From Lachnospiraceae bacterium (GTDB taxonomy: Bacteria; Bacillota; Clostridia; Lachnospirales; Lachnospiraceae), in NCBI GenBank assembly GCA_017443065.1, contig JAFSPF010000115.1, positions 1-38,103 on the forward strand: a stretch of DNA of 38,103 nucleotides, read 5' to 3'. Shown here piece after piece: positions 27,509 to 35,620 of this stretch. Under the pieces are notes generated by a model. The model was not told the DNA's origin, searched no databases, and saw only the letters and a program-made list of their open reading frames with translations. Both the position numbers and the translations under genes were made by a program. Each line of letters opens with the position of its first letter. The first letter of the stretch is position 1.

Positions 27509-28640
27509 AGTCACAGAGATCAAAAAGCAGTACACGCCCGACCGATGCACCATCGACCGGATCTGCGGCTGTTACGTCAACCACGAAAAAAAGAAGCTCT
27601 TCACCTCCTCCCAGGCCTTTCCGCTGATTCCCGACGAGGAAATGTATAAATACCTGGACGTGTTTCGTCATGCGCTCTCCGGCCGGAACGGAAAGAACCT
27701 GATCGATCTGGCCTTTCCGCGGGAACAGGAGGCGGAGGGCGGCACACAGGATTTCCTGATGCGCCTGCGGGAAAGCAAGCTTTCGGACGAGGTGCTGCTG
27801 GACATGTTTTATGACCGCGTGATCGATGCCTTTAATTACGGGGAGAATTATTACATCATCCTGGTGCATGCGGCCTATGACGTGCCGGGCATCACGACAG
27901 ACCGCATCCGGATGGAGGATGCTTCGGAAAACGTCTATGACCATATCCTCTGCGCGATCTGCCCGGTCGTCCTTTCCAAGGCGGCGCTGGGCTATAACGA
28001 GACAAAGAACCTGATCGAGGACCGCTTCCGCGACTGGTTGATGGACATGCCGGTGAAGGGCTTTCTCTTCCCGGCGTTTTTGGACCGCACGGCCAACATC
28101 CATCAGATGCTCTATTACACGAAGCGGGCGGAGGACATTCAGCCGGAATTCATCGAAGCCTTATTCGGCGCAGAGGAAGTGATGAGCGCCCCGGAGCAGA
28201 AGGAGGGCTTTCAGGAGGTCGTCCGCAGGACGCTCGGGGAAAACGGTAAATTCGAAACCGTGCAGAATCTGCATGAGAATCTGCAGCGCAAAATAGAAGA
28301 ACACACGGATCCGGAGGAACCGCTGACCTTTGCAAAAGAGGACATGAAGAAACTGTTTAAGGACAGCGGCGTGTCCCCGTCCAGGATGCGTGATTTCGAC
28401 GAGCACTATTCCGCCTCCTTTCACAGAGAGGATTATCCGCTGCTGGCGTCCAACATCGCGGAGACGACGCGCTTTGAGATGAAGACGCCGGACGTGAAGG
28501 TGATCGTGAATCCGGAACGGGCGGACCTCGTGGAAACCCGCGTGATCGACGGGCGTCCCTGCCTCGTCATCCGCATCGATGAGCATATCGAAGTCAACGG
28601 GATTAACGTAAAGTCCATTTCGCCAAAGCCCTCCCCCTGA
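27495..28640 (+). CDS. DUF4317 family protein
   Basis: The 381-residue protein is recognised as DUF4317, widespread in Clostridia and without known function. The N-terminal segment DRICGCYVNHEKKKLF is typical. It appears cytosolic with no membrane helices. It overlaps the CheC-like gene by 14 bases and has only a weak ribosome binding site, suggesting translational coupling and perhaps a shared role. The last residues (SISPKPSP) are encoded inside a repeat-like sequence and may not be native to the family. Confidence 0.82.
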   Translation: MNRAEVTEIKKQYTPDRCTIDRICGCYVNHEKKKLFTSSQAFPLIPDEEMYKYLDVFRHALSGRNGKNLIDLAFPREQEAEGGTQDFLMRLRESKLSDEVLLDMFYDRVIDAFNYGENYYIILVHAAYDVPGITTDRIRMEDASENVYDHILCAICPVVLSKAALGYNETKNLIEDRFRDWLMDMPVKGFLFPAFLDRTANIHQMLYYTKRAEDIQPEFIEALFGAEEVMSAPEQKEGFQEVVRRTLGENGKFETVQNLHENLQRKIEEHTDPEEPLTFAKEDMKKLFKDSGVSPSRMRDFDEHYSASFHREDYPLLASNIAETTRFEMKTPDVKVIVNPERADLVETRVIDGRPCLVIRIDEHIEVNGINVKSISPKPSP

Positions 28641-28664
28641 GGAGAAGGTTCCGGATGAGGTGTC
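28611..28664. repeat. possible fragment of a dispersed palindromic repeat
   Basis: Read on the minus strand this stretch has blocks such as CCTCATCCGGAACCTTCTCC and CAGGGGGAGGGCTTTGGCG, which resemble dispersed short repeats common in Clostridia genomes (blocks of CTCATCCG, CTTCTCC and GGGAGGGC). CTCC/GGAG can pair across the DUF4317 stop codon. No second copy is present in this window, so the call rests on resemblance. Confidence 0.3.
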
Positions 28665-30407
28665 ATGCTTCATACATTACTGAAACAGGTCAAAGAGTAT
28701 AAACTCCCGTCCTTCCTCACGCCCGTTGCCATGATCGGCGAAGTCATCTGTGAGATGCTGATTCCGCGCCTGATGGCAAGGATCGTGGATGAGGGTATTT
28801 ATGCGGGAAACATGGACGTGATCCTGCAGACGGGCGGCCTCATGATTCTGGTGGCTGTTGCCGGTCTTTTGTGCGGCATCGGCGGCGGCTTCTTCGGGGC
28901 AAAGGCCGCGGCCGGCTTTGCGAAGAATCTGCGCAAGGCCATGTTCGATAACATCCAGAGCTTTTCCTTTGCCAATATCGACAAGTTTTCCACGGCGGGC
29001 CTCGTGACCAGACTGACGACGGACGTGACCAACGTGCAGAACGCTTACCAGATGGTTCTTCGCATGGCGATGCGCGCGCCGGCCTCCATGATCGTGGCGA
29101 TGGTCATGAGCTTTGTGATCAGCCCGCGCCTGGCCAGCATCTATCTTGTGGCCGTCATTTTCCTGGCGCTTGTGGCGATGGTTCTGATCCGGCGCGTGAC
29201 GGTGTATTTCCGTCAGGTCTTCGAACGCTATGATGAATTAAACGAGAGCGTCAGGGAAAACGTCCGGGCGATCCGCGTCGTCAAGGCTTATGTCCGGGAG
29301 GAGCATGAGATTTCGAAATTCGAAAAGGCGGCGGAAAACATCTACAGAATGTTTGTGAAGGCGGAGATGAACATGACGCTGGTGGGACCGGTCATGAGCT
29401 TCACCGTCTATGCCTGCATCCTCCTGATCAGCTGGTTCGGTGCGCACCTCGTGGTGTCGGAGGAGCTTCTGGTCGGTGATCTGATGAGCCTTCTCACCTA
29501 CTGCATGAGCATCCTGATGAGTCTGATGATGGTTTCCATGGTCGTCATCATGATCACGATGTCCCAGGCTTCGGGACGGCGCATTGCGGAGGTGCTCGAA
29601 GAGAAGAGCACGCTCACGAATCCGAAGATGCCGGTGACGGAGGTTATGGACGGAAGCGTTACCTTTGAACACGTGGATTTTTCCTATCACGCGGATTCGG
29701 AGGAGCCGGTGCTTTCGGATATCAACCTGGAAATCAAATCCGGTGAGGCGATCGGCATCATCGGCGCGACGGGCAGCGCGAAGTCCTCCCTGGTCAATCT
29801 GATCAGCCGCCTCTATGACGTGACGGCGGGACGTGTCACCGTGGGCGGCGTGGACGTGAAGCTCTATGACCTGGAGACGCTGCGGAATGCGGTGTCCGTG
29901 GTGTTACAGAAAAACGTCCTCTTCTCCGGGACGATCCTGGAGAACCTGCGCTGGGGAGATGAAAACGCGACGGAGGAGGAGTGCCGTCATGCGGCACGGC
30001 TGGCCTGCGCGGACGAATTTATTTCGCAGATGCCGGAGGGCTATCTCACAAAAATCGAGCAGGGCGGAAGCAATGTCTCCGGCGGGCAGAAGCAGCGTCT
30101 GTGCATTGCAAGGGCGCTGTTGAAGAAACCGAAGATTCTGATCCTCGATGATTCCACCTCCGCCTGCGATACCGCGACGGACGCGCGGATCCGCAAGGCC
30201 TTCCGCGAGGAGATTCCGGACACGACGAAGTTCATCATCGCGCAGCGCGTGGCCTCAGTGATGGATCTGGACCGCATCATCGTCATGGAGGACGGGAAGG
30301 TGAACGGCTTCGGCACGCATGAGGAGCTGCTGGCAGGAAACGAAATCTACCGCGAGGTCTATGAATCCCAAACCGCGGGCGGCGGTGACTTCGACGAAGG
30401 AGAGTAA
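28665..30407 (+). CDS. ABC exporter half-transporter with degenerate ATP site
   Basis: Fused membrane (about residues 15-310) and ATPase (about 340-575) exporter subunit. Walker A is GATGSAKSS near 367 with the usual Gly replaced by Ala. The signature is VSGGQ near 471. Walker B reads LILDDSTSAC, with Asp where the catalytic Glu should be, and the switch histidine is Gln (IIAQRVASV near 527). It therefore contributes a normal signature but a non-catalytic Walker side, as in heterodimeric exporters such as BmrCD-type pairs. The partner starts 3 bases downstream. Substrate (drug, lipid or peptide) is not evident. Confidence 0.92.
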   Translation: MLHTLLKQVKEYKLPSFLTPVAMIGEVICEMLIPRLMARIVDEGIYAGNMDVILQTGGLMILVAVAGLLCGIGGGFFGAKAAAGFAKNLRKAMFDNIQSFSFANIDKFSTAGLVTRLTTDVTNVQNAYQMVLRMAMRAPASMIVAMVMSFVISPRLASIYLVAVIFLALVAMVLIRRVTVYFRQVFERYDELNESVRENVRAIRVVKAYVREEHEISKFEKAAENIYRMFVKAEMNMTLVGPVMSFTVYACILLISWFGAHLVVSEELLVGDLMSLLTYCMSILMSLMMVSMVVIMITMSQASGRRIAEVLEEKSTLTNPKMPVTEVMDGSVTFEHVDFSYHADSEEPVLSDINLEIKSGEAIGIIGATGSAKSSLVNLISRLYDVTAGRVTVGGVDVKLYDLETLRNAVSVVLQKNVLFSGTILENLRWGDENATEEECRHAARLACADEFISQMPEGYLTKIEQGGSNVSGGQKQRLCIARALLKKPKILILDDSTSACDTATDARIRKAFREEIPDTTKFIIAQRVASVMDLDRIIVMEDGKVNGFGTHEELLAGNEIYREVYESQTAGGGDFDEGE

Positions 30408-30410
30408 GGT

Positions 30411-32306
30411 ATGGCCCAGGCAGGGCGGGGAAGACCCAGACCGAAAATCGAAAATCCCGGAAAGCTCCTGAAACGCCTGCTTTCGTACGTGTTCCGCTAC
30501 TATAAGTGGCAGATGCTCATTGTCTTTGCCTGCATCGGCCTGAGTATCTTTGCCAACACGCAGGGCACGCTCTTTACGCGCACCCTGATCGACGAATACA
30601 TCGATCCGCTGAAGGAGGCGGAGGTGCCGGATTATGTGCCCCTGGCGCACGCGATCGCAAGGGTCTCCGTGTTTTACCTGATCGGCATTCTCGCACAGTT
30701 TGCGCAGGCGCGTATCATGGTCTATGTGACGCAGGGGACGATGAAACGCATGCGCGGCGAGCTCTTTGTGCACATGGAGGGGCTGCCGGTCAAATACTTT
30801 GATACGCATGCGCACGGCGACATCATGAGCGTCTATACGAATGATATCGACACGATGCGGCAGATGGTGTCGCAGAGCATTCCGCAGCTGGTCAATTCCG
30901 TCATTACGATCATCACGATACTCACCATGATGTTCGTGCTTTCCGTGAGGCTGACCTTTGTTTCGCTGGGGATGGTCTTGCTGATGATTGTGGCCTCCGC
31001 CTTTATCTCCAAACGCTCCGCCTCCGGCTTTGTGGCGCAGCAAAAGGGTCTCGGTGTCCTGAACGGCTATATCGAGGAGACCATGACGGGACAGAAGGTG
31101 GTCAAGGTTTTCTGTCATGAGAAGCAGGCGGTGGAGCAGTTTGACGTACTGAATGAGGAACTGTACCGCAGTGCCTTCCGGGCACAGGCCTTCGGCAACA
31201 TGATCGGTCCCGTTTCCATGCAGATGGGGAACCTGAGCTATGTCGTCTGCGCGATCGTGGGAGGTACGCTTGCGGTGAATCCGGCTGCGGGCTTCACGGT
31301 CGGGTCTTTGGCCTCCTTCCTCACCTTCAACCGTAACTTCAACATGCCGATCAACCAGGTGACGATGCAATTCAACATGATCTTCATGGCACTCGCCGGT
31401 GCCCAGCGCATCTTCGCGCTGCTGGATGAGAAGCCGGAGGTGGACGAGGGCTATGTGACGCTGGTGTACGCAAAGGAGGAGAACGGCGTCCTCACGGAAA
31501 GTGAAACGCGCACGGGCAAATGGGCCTGGAAGCATTACCACAAGGCGGACAACACGACGACCTACGTGCCGCTCGAGGGGGATGTGACCTTCCTCGGCGT
31601 GGACTTCGGCTATACGGATGAGAAGATGGTGCTGCATGATATCGTGCTGCACGCCAAGCCCGGACAGAAGATCGCCCTTGTCGGCTCCACCGGCGCCGGC
31701 AAGACCACGATCACGAACCTCATCAACCGCTTCTACACGATACAGGACGGCAAGATCCGTTACGATAACATCAATGTCAATAAGATCCGGCAGGAAGACC
31801 TGCGCCGTTCGCTCGGCATGGTCCTGCAGGATACGCATCTCTTTACCGGCACGGTGATGGAGAACATCCGCTATGGGAAACTGGACGCCACGGACGAGGA
31901 GGTGATTGCCGCGGCAAAGCTTGCCAACGCCCACACCTTCATCAAGCGTCTGCCGGAGGGCTATGAGACAAAGCTGACCGGCGACGGCGCCAATCTCTCC
32001 CAGGGACAGCGGCAGCTCCTTGCGATCGCGCGTGCCGCCATCGCCGATCCGCCGGTGCTCATCCTCGATGAGGCGACAAGCTCCATCGACACTCGCACGG
32101 AAAGATTAGTGCAGGACGGCATGGACCATCTCATGAAGGGGCGCACGACCTTCGTCATCGCCCACCGTCTCTCCACGGTCCGCAACGCGGACCAGATCCT
32201 GGTCATGGAACAGGGCCGCATCATCGAGCGCGGCACGCATGACGAACTCATCGCCCTGGGTCAGAAGTATTACCAGTTATATACCGGCTCTTCGGCCAGC
32301 GCGTGA
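30411..32306 (+). CDS. ABC exporter half-transporter with canonical catalytic side
   Basis: Second subunit (631 residues) of the heterodimeric exporter. The membrane domain occupies about residues 30-330. An extended linker follows (about 345-395, with KWAWKHYHKADNTT) before the ATPase. Walker A GSTGAGKTT near 425, Walker B LILDEATSS with catalytic Glu near 554 and the switch His in VIAHRLSTV near 585 are all intact, while the signature is LSQGQ near 529. In the dimer, this Walker side pairs with VSGGQ of the first subunit to form the hydrolysing site; the other site is degenerate. AAGGAGAG precedes the ATG-proximal region. Confidence 0.93.
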   Translation: MAQAGRGRPRPKIENPGKLLKRLLSYVFRYYKWQMLIVFACIGLSIFANTQGTLFTRTLIDEYIDPLKEAEVPDYVPLAHAIARVSVFYLIGILAQFAQARIMVYVTQGTMKRMRGELFVHMEGLPVKYFDTHAHGDIMSVYTNDIDTMRQMVSQSIPQLVNSVITIITILTMMFVLSVRLTFVSLGMVLLMIVASAFISKRSASGFVAQQKGLGVLNGYIEETMTGQKVVKVFCHEKQAVEQFDVLNEELYRSAFRAQAFGNMIGPVSMQMGNLSYVVCAIVGGTLAVNPAAGFTVGSLASFLTFNRNFNMPINQVTMQFNMIFMALAGAQRIFALLDEKPEVDEGYVTLVYAKEENGVLTESETRTGKWAWKHYHKADNTTTYVPLEGDVTFLGVDFGYTDEKMVLHDIVLHAKPGQKIALVGSTGAGKTTITNLINRFYTIQDGKIRYDNINVNKIRQEDLRRSLGMVLQDTHLFTGTVMENIRYGKLDATDEEVIAAAKLANAHTFIKRLPEGYETKLTGDGANLSQGQRQLLAIARAAIADPPVLILDEATSSIDTRTERLVQDGMDHLMKGRTTFVIAHRLSTVRNADQILVMEQGRIIERGTHDELIALGQKYYQLYTGSSASA

Positions 32307-32364
32307 CGGATGCTTCGCCTGCCGGCGAAACGTAACATTGGACGTTTTCCGGACGATTTTATGT

Positions 32365-32390
32365 TTCAACTTACACGGGAAGAAGTTGAA
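32365..32390. repeat. 8-bp inverted repeat after the ABC exporter
   Basis: TTCAACTT (32365-32372) and AAGTTGAA (32383-32390) pair perfectly around a 10-base loop. CACGG (32374-32378) inside the loop can instead pair with CCGTG (32392-32396), which would disrupt both this stem and the next palindrome. The arrangement resembles mutually exclusive RNA folds. Confidence 0.5.
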
Positions 32391-32393
32391 TCC

Positions 32394-32418
32394 GTGAAGT
32401 CACAATTTGTGACTTCAC
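32394..32418. repeat. 25-bp near-perfect palindrome
   Basis: Arms GTGAAGTCACAA and TTGTGACTTCAC flank a single T at 32406, with no mismatches. As DNA it is a strong candidate binding site for a dimeric protein; as RNA it would form a long stem just ahead of the terminator at 32425-32448. Confidence 0.65.
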
Positions 32419-32424
32419 AGATGC

Positions 32425-32448
32425 AGCCCACCGGAGCGGGCTTTTTTT
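32425..32448 (+). terminator. intrinsic terminator after the ABC exporter genes
   Basis: AGCCC (32425-32429) pairs with GGGCT (32438-32442) and seven T residues run through 32448. The stem is short but GC-rich; the preceding palindrome may assist. Confidence 0.75.
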
Positions 32449-32454
32449 GCATGT

Positions 32455-32483
32455 TTGAAGCAAATGTGTGAATCGGGTATACT
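32455..32483 (+). promoter_or_regulatory. promoter for the Fic-helicase island
   Basis: TTGAAG (32455-32460), a 17-base spacer, and TATACT (32478-32483), with four and five of six matches. It lies directly behind the terminator, and the start would be near 32490, giving a 160-base leader before the Fic gene. Confidence 0.65.
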
Positions 32484-32511
32484 TGTCTATGTGGCAAACT
32501 TGGGTTTTTTT

Positions 32512-32532
32512 GAGGTTCCAAATTGGAATCTC
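32512..32532. promoter_or_regulatory. 21-bp palindrome downstream of the Fic promoter
   Basis: GAGGTTCCAA and TTGGAATCTC flank a central A, pairing at all ten positions with one G-U. It is about 20 bases past the predicted transcript start, a position suited to an operator or a leader hairpin. It shares the one-base centre with the 25-bp palindrome upstream but not its sequence. Confidence 0.45.
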
Positions 32533-32548
32533 AAAGATGGAGGTCTGA

Positions 32549-32623
32549 ATGGGAAATACAAAGCAGGAGCAAACGACGAGTGTAATTGTTCCGGCTTATT
32601 CTGAAATAAAGGACATCGGATGA
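32549..32623 (+). CDS. 24-codon small ORF in the Fic leader
   Basis: ATG at 32549 with GGAGG at 32539-32543 (5 bases away) opens a 24-residue frame, MGNTKQEQTTSVIVPAYSEI..., ending TGA at 32621-32623, 29 bases before the Fic start. It could be a real small protein, a leader peptide coupling translation, or the remaining N-terminus of a lost gene (antitoxin or regulator). It lacks the Fic-inhibitory motif. Only the good ribosome site supports it. Confidence 0.35.
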   Translation: MGNTKQEQTTSVIVPAYSEIKDIG

Positions 32624-32652
32624 GAGCACGGTTATAAGCGGAGGGAATCGGT

Positions 32653-33684
32653 ATGAAGTATCATCTGTCATCCATCATAGAAGAATACGAACGCCTCGGC
32701 ATCCGGCAGCAGCTGGACTATGATAAGTTTTATCTGTATTCCATCATCACGCATTCGACTGCAATCGAGGGATCGACAGTTACAGAGATTGAAAACCGCC
32801 TGCTGTTTGATGAAGGAATCAGTGCAAATAAGCCTATGCCGGAACAACTCATGAACCTGGATCTTAAGGCGGCATATGAGCGGGGATTTGCGATGGCCAA
32901 AAAGCATACTGCATATTCCGTTGCCATGTTATGCAGACTGGCCGCCCTTGTCATGAAGAATACCGGTTCCGATTATAAAACGATTGCGGGTGACTTTTCT
33001 TCTGCAAAGGGAGACCTCAGGAAGGTAAACGTCAGCGCCGGACGGGGTGGGAAATCATATCTTTCCTGGCAAAAGATAAGGGATCGCCTGGAGGAGTTTT
33101 GCCGGTGGCTGAACAGTGAGCGTAAAAGCATCGGCAAAAAAGATCTACAAGGTATTTATGAACTGAGTTTTGAAGCCCATTATCGTATCGCAACGATCCA
33201 TCCGTGGGCGGACGGCAATGGGAGAATGAGCCGCCTTGTGATGAATATGATTCAGCGCGAGGCGGATGTGGTTCCCTCTGTTGTTAAAAAGAATAAGCGT
33301 GCGGACTATATTAAAACAATATCGAGAAGTCAGGAAAAAGAAGAATCATCCGGATTTCTGTCATTTATGCTGCGCCATCATTGCGAAAACCTCCTGCAGG
33401 AAATCAAGGAGTACAAGACATCTGTGAACAATGAGGGTGGTCAGAAACAAAGGGTGGTCAGAAAAGGTGGTCAGAAACAAAAAGGTGGTCAGAAAAGGTG
33501 GTCAGAAACCACCGCAAGAGTATATGAGATAATCAGCGAAAAACCGGCAATTACCAGAAAAGAGCTAAGCACTGAACTTGGCGTCAATCCAAGCGCCGTC
33601 CAAAAGCATATTGCCCGGTTGAAGGAAGAAGGTGCCATTGAACGCGTGGGCGGTGCAAGAGGCGGTTACTGGAAAATACTGTAA
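32653..33684 (+). CDS. Fic family protein, self-inhibited, with C-terminal winged helix
   Basis: Predicted AMP/nucleotidyl-transferase modifying a protein target. The core motif HPWADGNGRMSR has catalytic His183, Asp187, Asn189 and Arg194. An N-terminal SxxxEG inhibitory motif (Ser35-Glu39-Gly40 in HSTAIEGS) predicts a class II enzyme held inactive by its own helix. Residues about 263-285 form a repetitive GGQK-type linker, followed by a winged helix-turn-helix (RKELSTELGVNPSAVQKHIARLKEEG), suggesting DNA binding or autoregulation. GGAGGG precedes the ATG. Length 343. Base composition is clearly lower in GC than the neighbours (about 37-48% in sampled lines against roughly 60%), a sign of acquisition. 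Confidence 0.9.
   Translation: MKYHLSSIIEEYERLGIRQQLDYDKFYLYSIITHSTAIEGSTVTEIENRLLFDEGISANKPMPEQLMNLDLKAAYERGFAMAKKHTAYSVAMLCRLAALVMKNTGSDYKTIAGDFSSAKGDLRKVNVSAGRGGKSYLSWQKIRDRLEEFCRWLNSERKSIGKKDLQGIYELSFEAHYRIATIHPWADGNGRMSRLVMNMIQREADVVPSVVKKNKRADYIKTISRSQEKEESSGFLSFMLRHHCENLLQEIKEYKTSVNNEGGQKQRVVRKGGQKQKGGQKRWSETTARVYEIISEKPAITRKELSTELGVNPSAVQKHIARLKEEGAIERVGGARGGYWKIL
33436..33508 (+). repeat. five copies of a 12-base repeat in the Fic linker
   Basis: GGTGGTCAGAAA occurs at 33436, 33453, 33466, 33484 and 33497. Successive spacings are 17, 13, 18 and 13 bases, so neighbouring copies fall in different reading frames (read as GGQK, VVRK-like, GGQK, GGQK, RWSE). Gain or loss of one 13-base unit would shift the frame before the winged-helix domain. 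Confidence 0.85.
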
Positions 33685-33751
33685 TAACACCTGCGGAAAA
33701 GGTGTACTTCAAATGCAAGCGGTGAGCGGGACTGAATAGAGAGGGTGTATC

Positions 33752-35620
33752 ATGATCGTCTACGACGGGAAGAAGACGGATTTTCTCCGCAGCATCGAGG
33801 CTGATTCCATTGTCGATGAAATAGAGCAGAGTATTCTGGAGAAGATGGGGCGTCACACAGCAAAGAGCGAAATCCGTTCCTGGGAAAACTCTTTGAAGGA
33901 AATGTATGTCGTCATGAACGATCCGGAGATTCCCGACGGGGCCGGTGTGGCGATCGAGTACAACATCCCGCAAACCTCCAAACGCGTTGATTTTATGGTT
34001 TCCGGCTTCGATGCACAGAACCGGCCGGGCGTGATTATCATTGAATTGAAGCAATGGGAAGAGCTGACAGCGGTCGAAGGAATGGATGCCCTTGTGGAGA
34101 CGTTTATCCATCAGGGCAGACACCGTCTGGTGCATCCTTCCTATCAGGCATGGTCGTATGCACAGCTGATTCGTGATTACAATCAGACGGCGCAGGAGGA
34201 AAACATCGGATTGTTCCCCTGCGCTTTTTTGCATAACTACAAAAGGAAAGAGCAGAATGATCCCGTGGATGCGGAACAGTATCGGGAGTATTACGAGGAT
34301 GCGCCGGTTTTCACGAAGGGTCAGCGGGAGCAACTGCGTGCGTTTATCAAAACCGCGGTATGCCGTGAAGATCACAGCGATCTGCTGTACAGGATAGATC
34401 ACGGAAAAATCCGTCCCTCCAAGAGCCTGCAAAATACGATTGCCTCTATGCTGAAGGGCAATCGTGAGTTTATCATGATTGATGAACAGAAGAGGGTGTA
34501 TGAGGAGATTCTGGATGCCTCCAGGAGATGCCAGAAGGATTTGAGAAAACGGACGGTTATAGTACAGGGCGGCCCCGGAACCGGCAAGACGGTGGTGGCC
34601 ATGAATCTTTTGTCCGAACTGACCGGACAGGAGCAACTGGTGCAGTATGTCACAAAGAACAGCGCACCGCGCGATGTGTTCAAACTGAAACTGAAGGGAA
34701 ACCACAGGAAGAGCGTCATTGACAACATGTTCAAAAGCTCCGGTAACTATGTCGGCGCGCCGGATAATGCCGTGGGGACGCTGTTGGTGGATGAGGCGCA
34801 TCGGCTGAACATGAAATCCGGGATGTTTCATAACATGGGAGACAACCAGACGCGGGAGATCATCCATGCCGCACTTTGCTCCGTCTTTTTCATCGACGAA
34901 TCGCAGCGTGTGACGATGGACGATGCGGGTTCCATCGATGAAATCTATCGCAGTGCGGCGGTGGAGAATTCAGAAGTGATTCCGATGGAATTGCAGTCGC
35001 AGTTCCGTTGTAACGGTTCCGACGGATATCTTGCATGGCTTGACCATGTGTTGCAGATCCGGGAGACGGCCAACTTCGATCTGGAGGGATATGATTACGA
35101 CTTTCGTGTCTTTGATACCCCGAAGGAAGTATATGATCTGATTCTTGAAAAAAACAGCCTCACAAACCGTGCGCGCATGGTAGCAGGGTATTGCTGGGAA
35201 TGGCCGAAGGACAAACGGAATGATACGAATTACCATGATATCGTTATCGGCGATTTTGCAATGAGTTGGAATCTAAGTGAGGGGGAGCCCTTTGCCGTGA
35301 GTGAGACCTCCGTGCATGAAATCGGCTGTATCCATACGGCACAGGGACTGGAATTTGACTATGTGGGCGTGATCATCGGACAGGACATGCGATACGAAGA
35401 CGGTCAGGTCATCACGGATTTTCATATGCGTGCAAAGACAGATAATTCGCTGAAGGGCATCAAAGCACTGGAGAAGACCGATCCGGAGGCAGCGTACCGG
35501 CGGGCGGACGAACTGATTAAGAATACCTACCGCACCCTGATGACGCGCGGGATGAAGGGTTGTTACGTGTACTGCACGGATGCCGCGCTGCGAAAGTATC
35601 TGCTGGGACGTTCGTCCTAA
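33752..35620 (+). CDS. PD-(D/E)xK nuclease-DUF2075 helicase fusion
   Basis: The 622-residue protein has an N-terminal nuclease-like domain (Asp80 in RVDFMV, Glu98 and Lys100 in IIIELKQW) joined to a DUF2075 superfamily 1-type helicase. Helicase motifs are Walker A GGPGTGKTVV near 272, Walker B LLVDEAHRL near 345, FFIDESQRV near 380, QSQFRCNGSDGYLAWL, HTAQGLEFDYVGV near 530 and TRGMKGCYVYC near 601. Proteins of this design often act in phage defence or DNA/RNA processing; that role is inferred. It follows Fic by 67 bases, and a small CACCT/AGGTG hairpin lies in the gap. Its stop overlaps the convergent minus-strand gene by 4 bases. Confidence 0.85.
   Translation: MIVYDGKKTDFLRSIEADSIVDEIEQSILEKMGRHTAKSEIRSWENSLKEMYVVMNDPEIPDGAGVAIEYNIPQTSKRVDFMVSGFDAQNRPGVIIIELKQWEELTAVEGMDALVETFIHQGRHRLVHPSYQAWSYAQLIRDYNQTAQEENIGLFPCAFLHNYKRKEQNDPVDAEQYREYYEDAPVFTKGQREQLRAFIKTAVCREDHSDLLYRIDHGKIRPSKSLQNTIASMLKGNREFIMIDEQKRVYEEILDASRRCQKDLRKRTVIVQGGPGTGKTVVAMNLLSELTGQEQLVQYVTKNSAPRDVFKLKLKGNHRKSVIDNMFKSSGNYVGAPDNAVGTLLVDEAHRLNMKSGMFHNMGDNQTREIIHAALCSVFFIDESQRVTMDDAGSIDEIYRSAAVENSEVIPMELQSQFRCNGSDGYLAWLDHVLQIRETANFDLEGYDYDFRVFDTPKEVYDLILEKNSLTNRARMVAGYCWEWPKDKRNDTNYHDIVIGDFAMSWNLSEGEPFAVSETSVHEIGCIHTAQGLEFDYVGVIIGQDMRYEDGQVITDFHMRAKTDNSLKGIKALEKTDPEAAYRRADELIKNTYRTLMTRGMKGCYVYCTDAALRKYLLGRSS

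Larger units (their letters stand above)
32307..32652. other. 346-base intergenic region rich in palindromes
   Basis: The longest gap in the window. In order it holds a small hairpin TTCGCC/GGCGAA (32314-32329), an 8-bp stem, a 25-bp palindrome, a terminator, a promoter, a 21-bp palindrome and a 24-codon ORF (each listed separately). It marks the boundary between the GC-rich exporter genes and the lower-GC Fic/helicase pair. Confidence 0.8.

Noticed and set aside
30255-31934. A 559-codon minus-strand frame opposite the ABC exporter genes
   Set aside because: It is a shadow of two clear exporter genes and has no recognisable domain or ribosome binding site.
32549-32623. VbhA-type antitoxin for the Fic protein
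   Set aside because: The small ORF lacks the SxxxEG/N inhibitory motif, and the Fic protein carries its own.
33436-33508. CRISPR-like array
   Set aside because: Units are 12 bases with 1-6-base gaps inside a coding frame; no spacers of CRISPR size and no cas genes.
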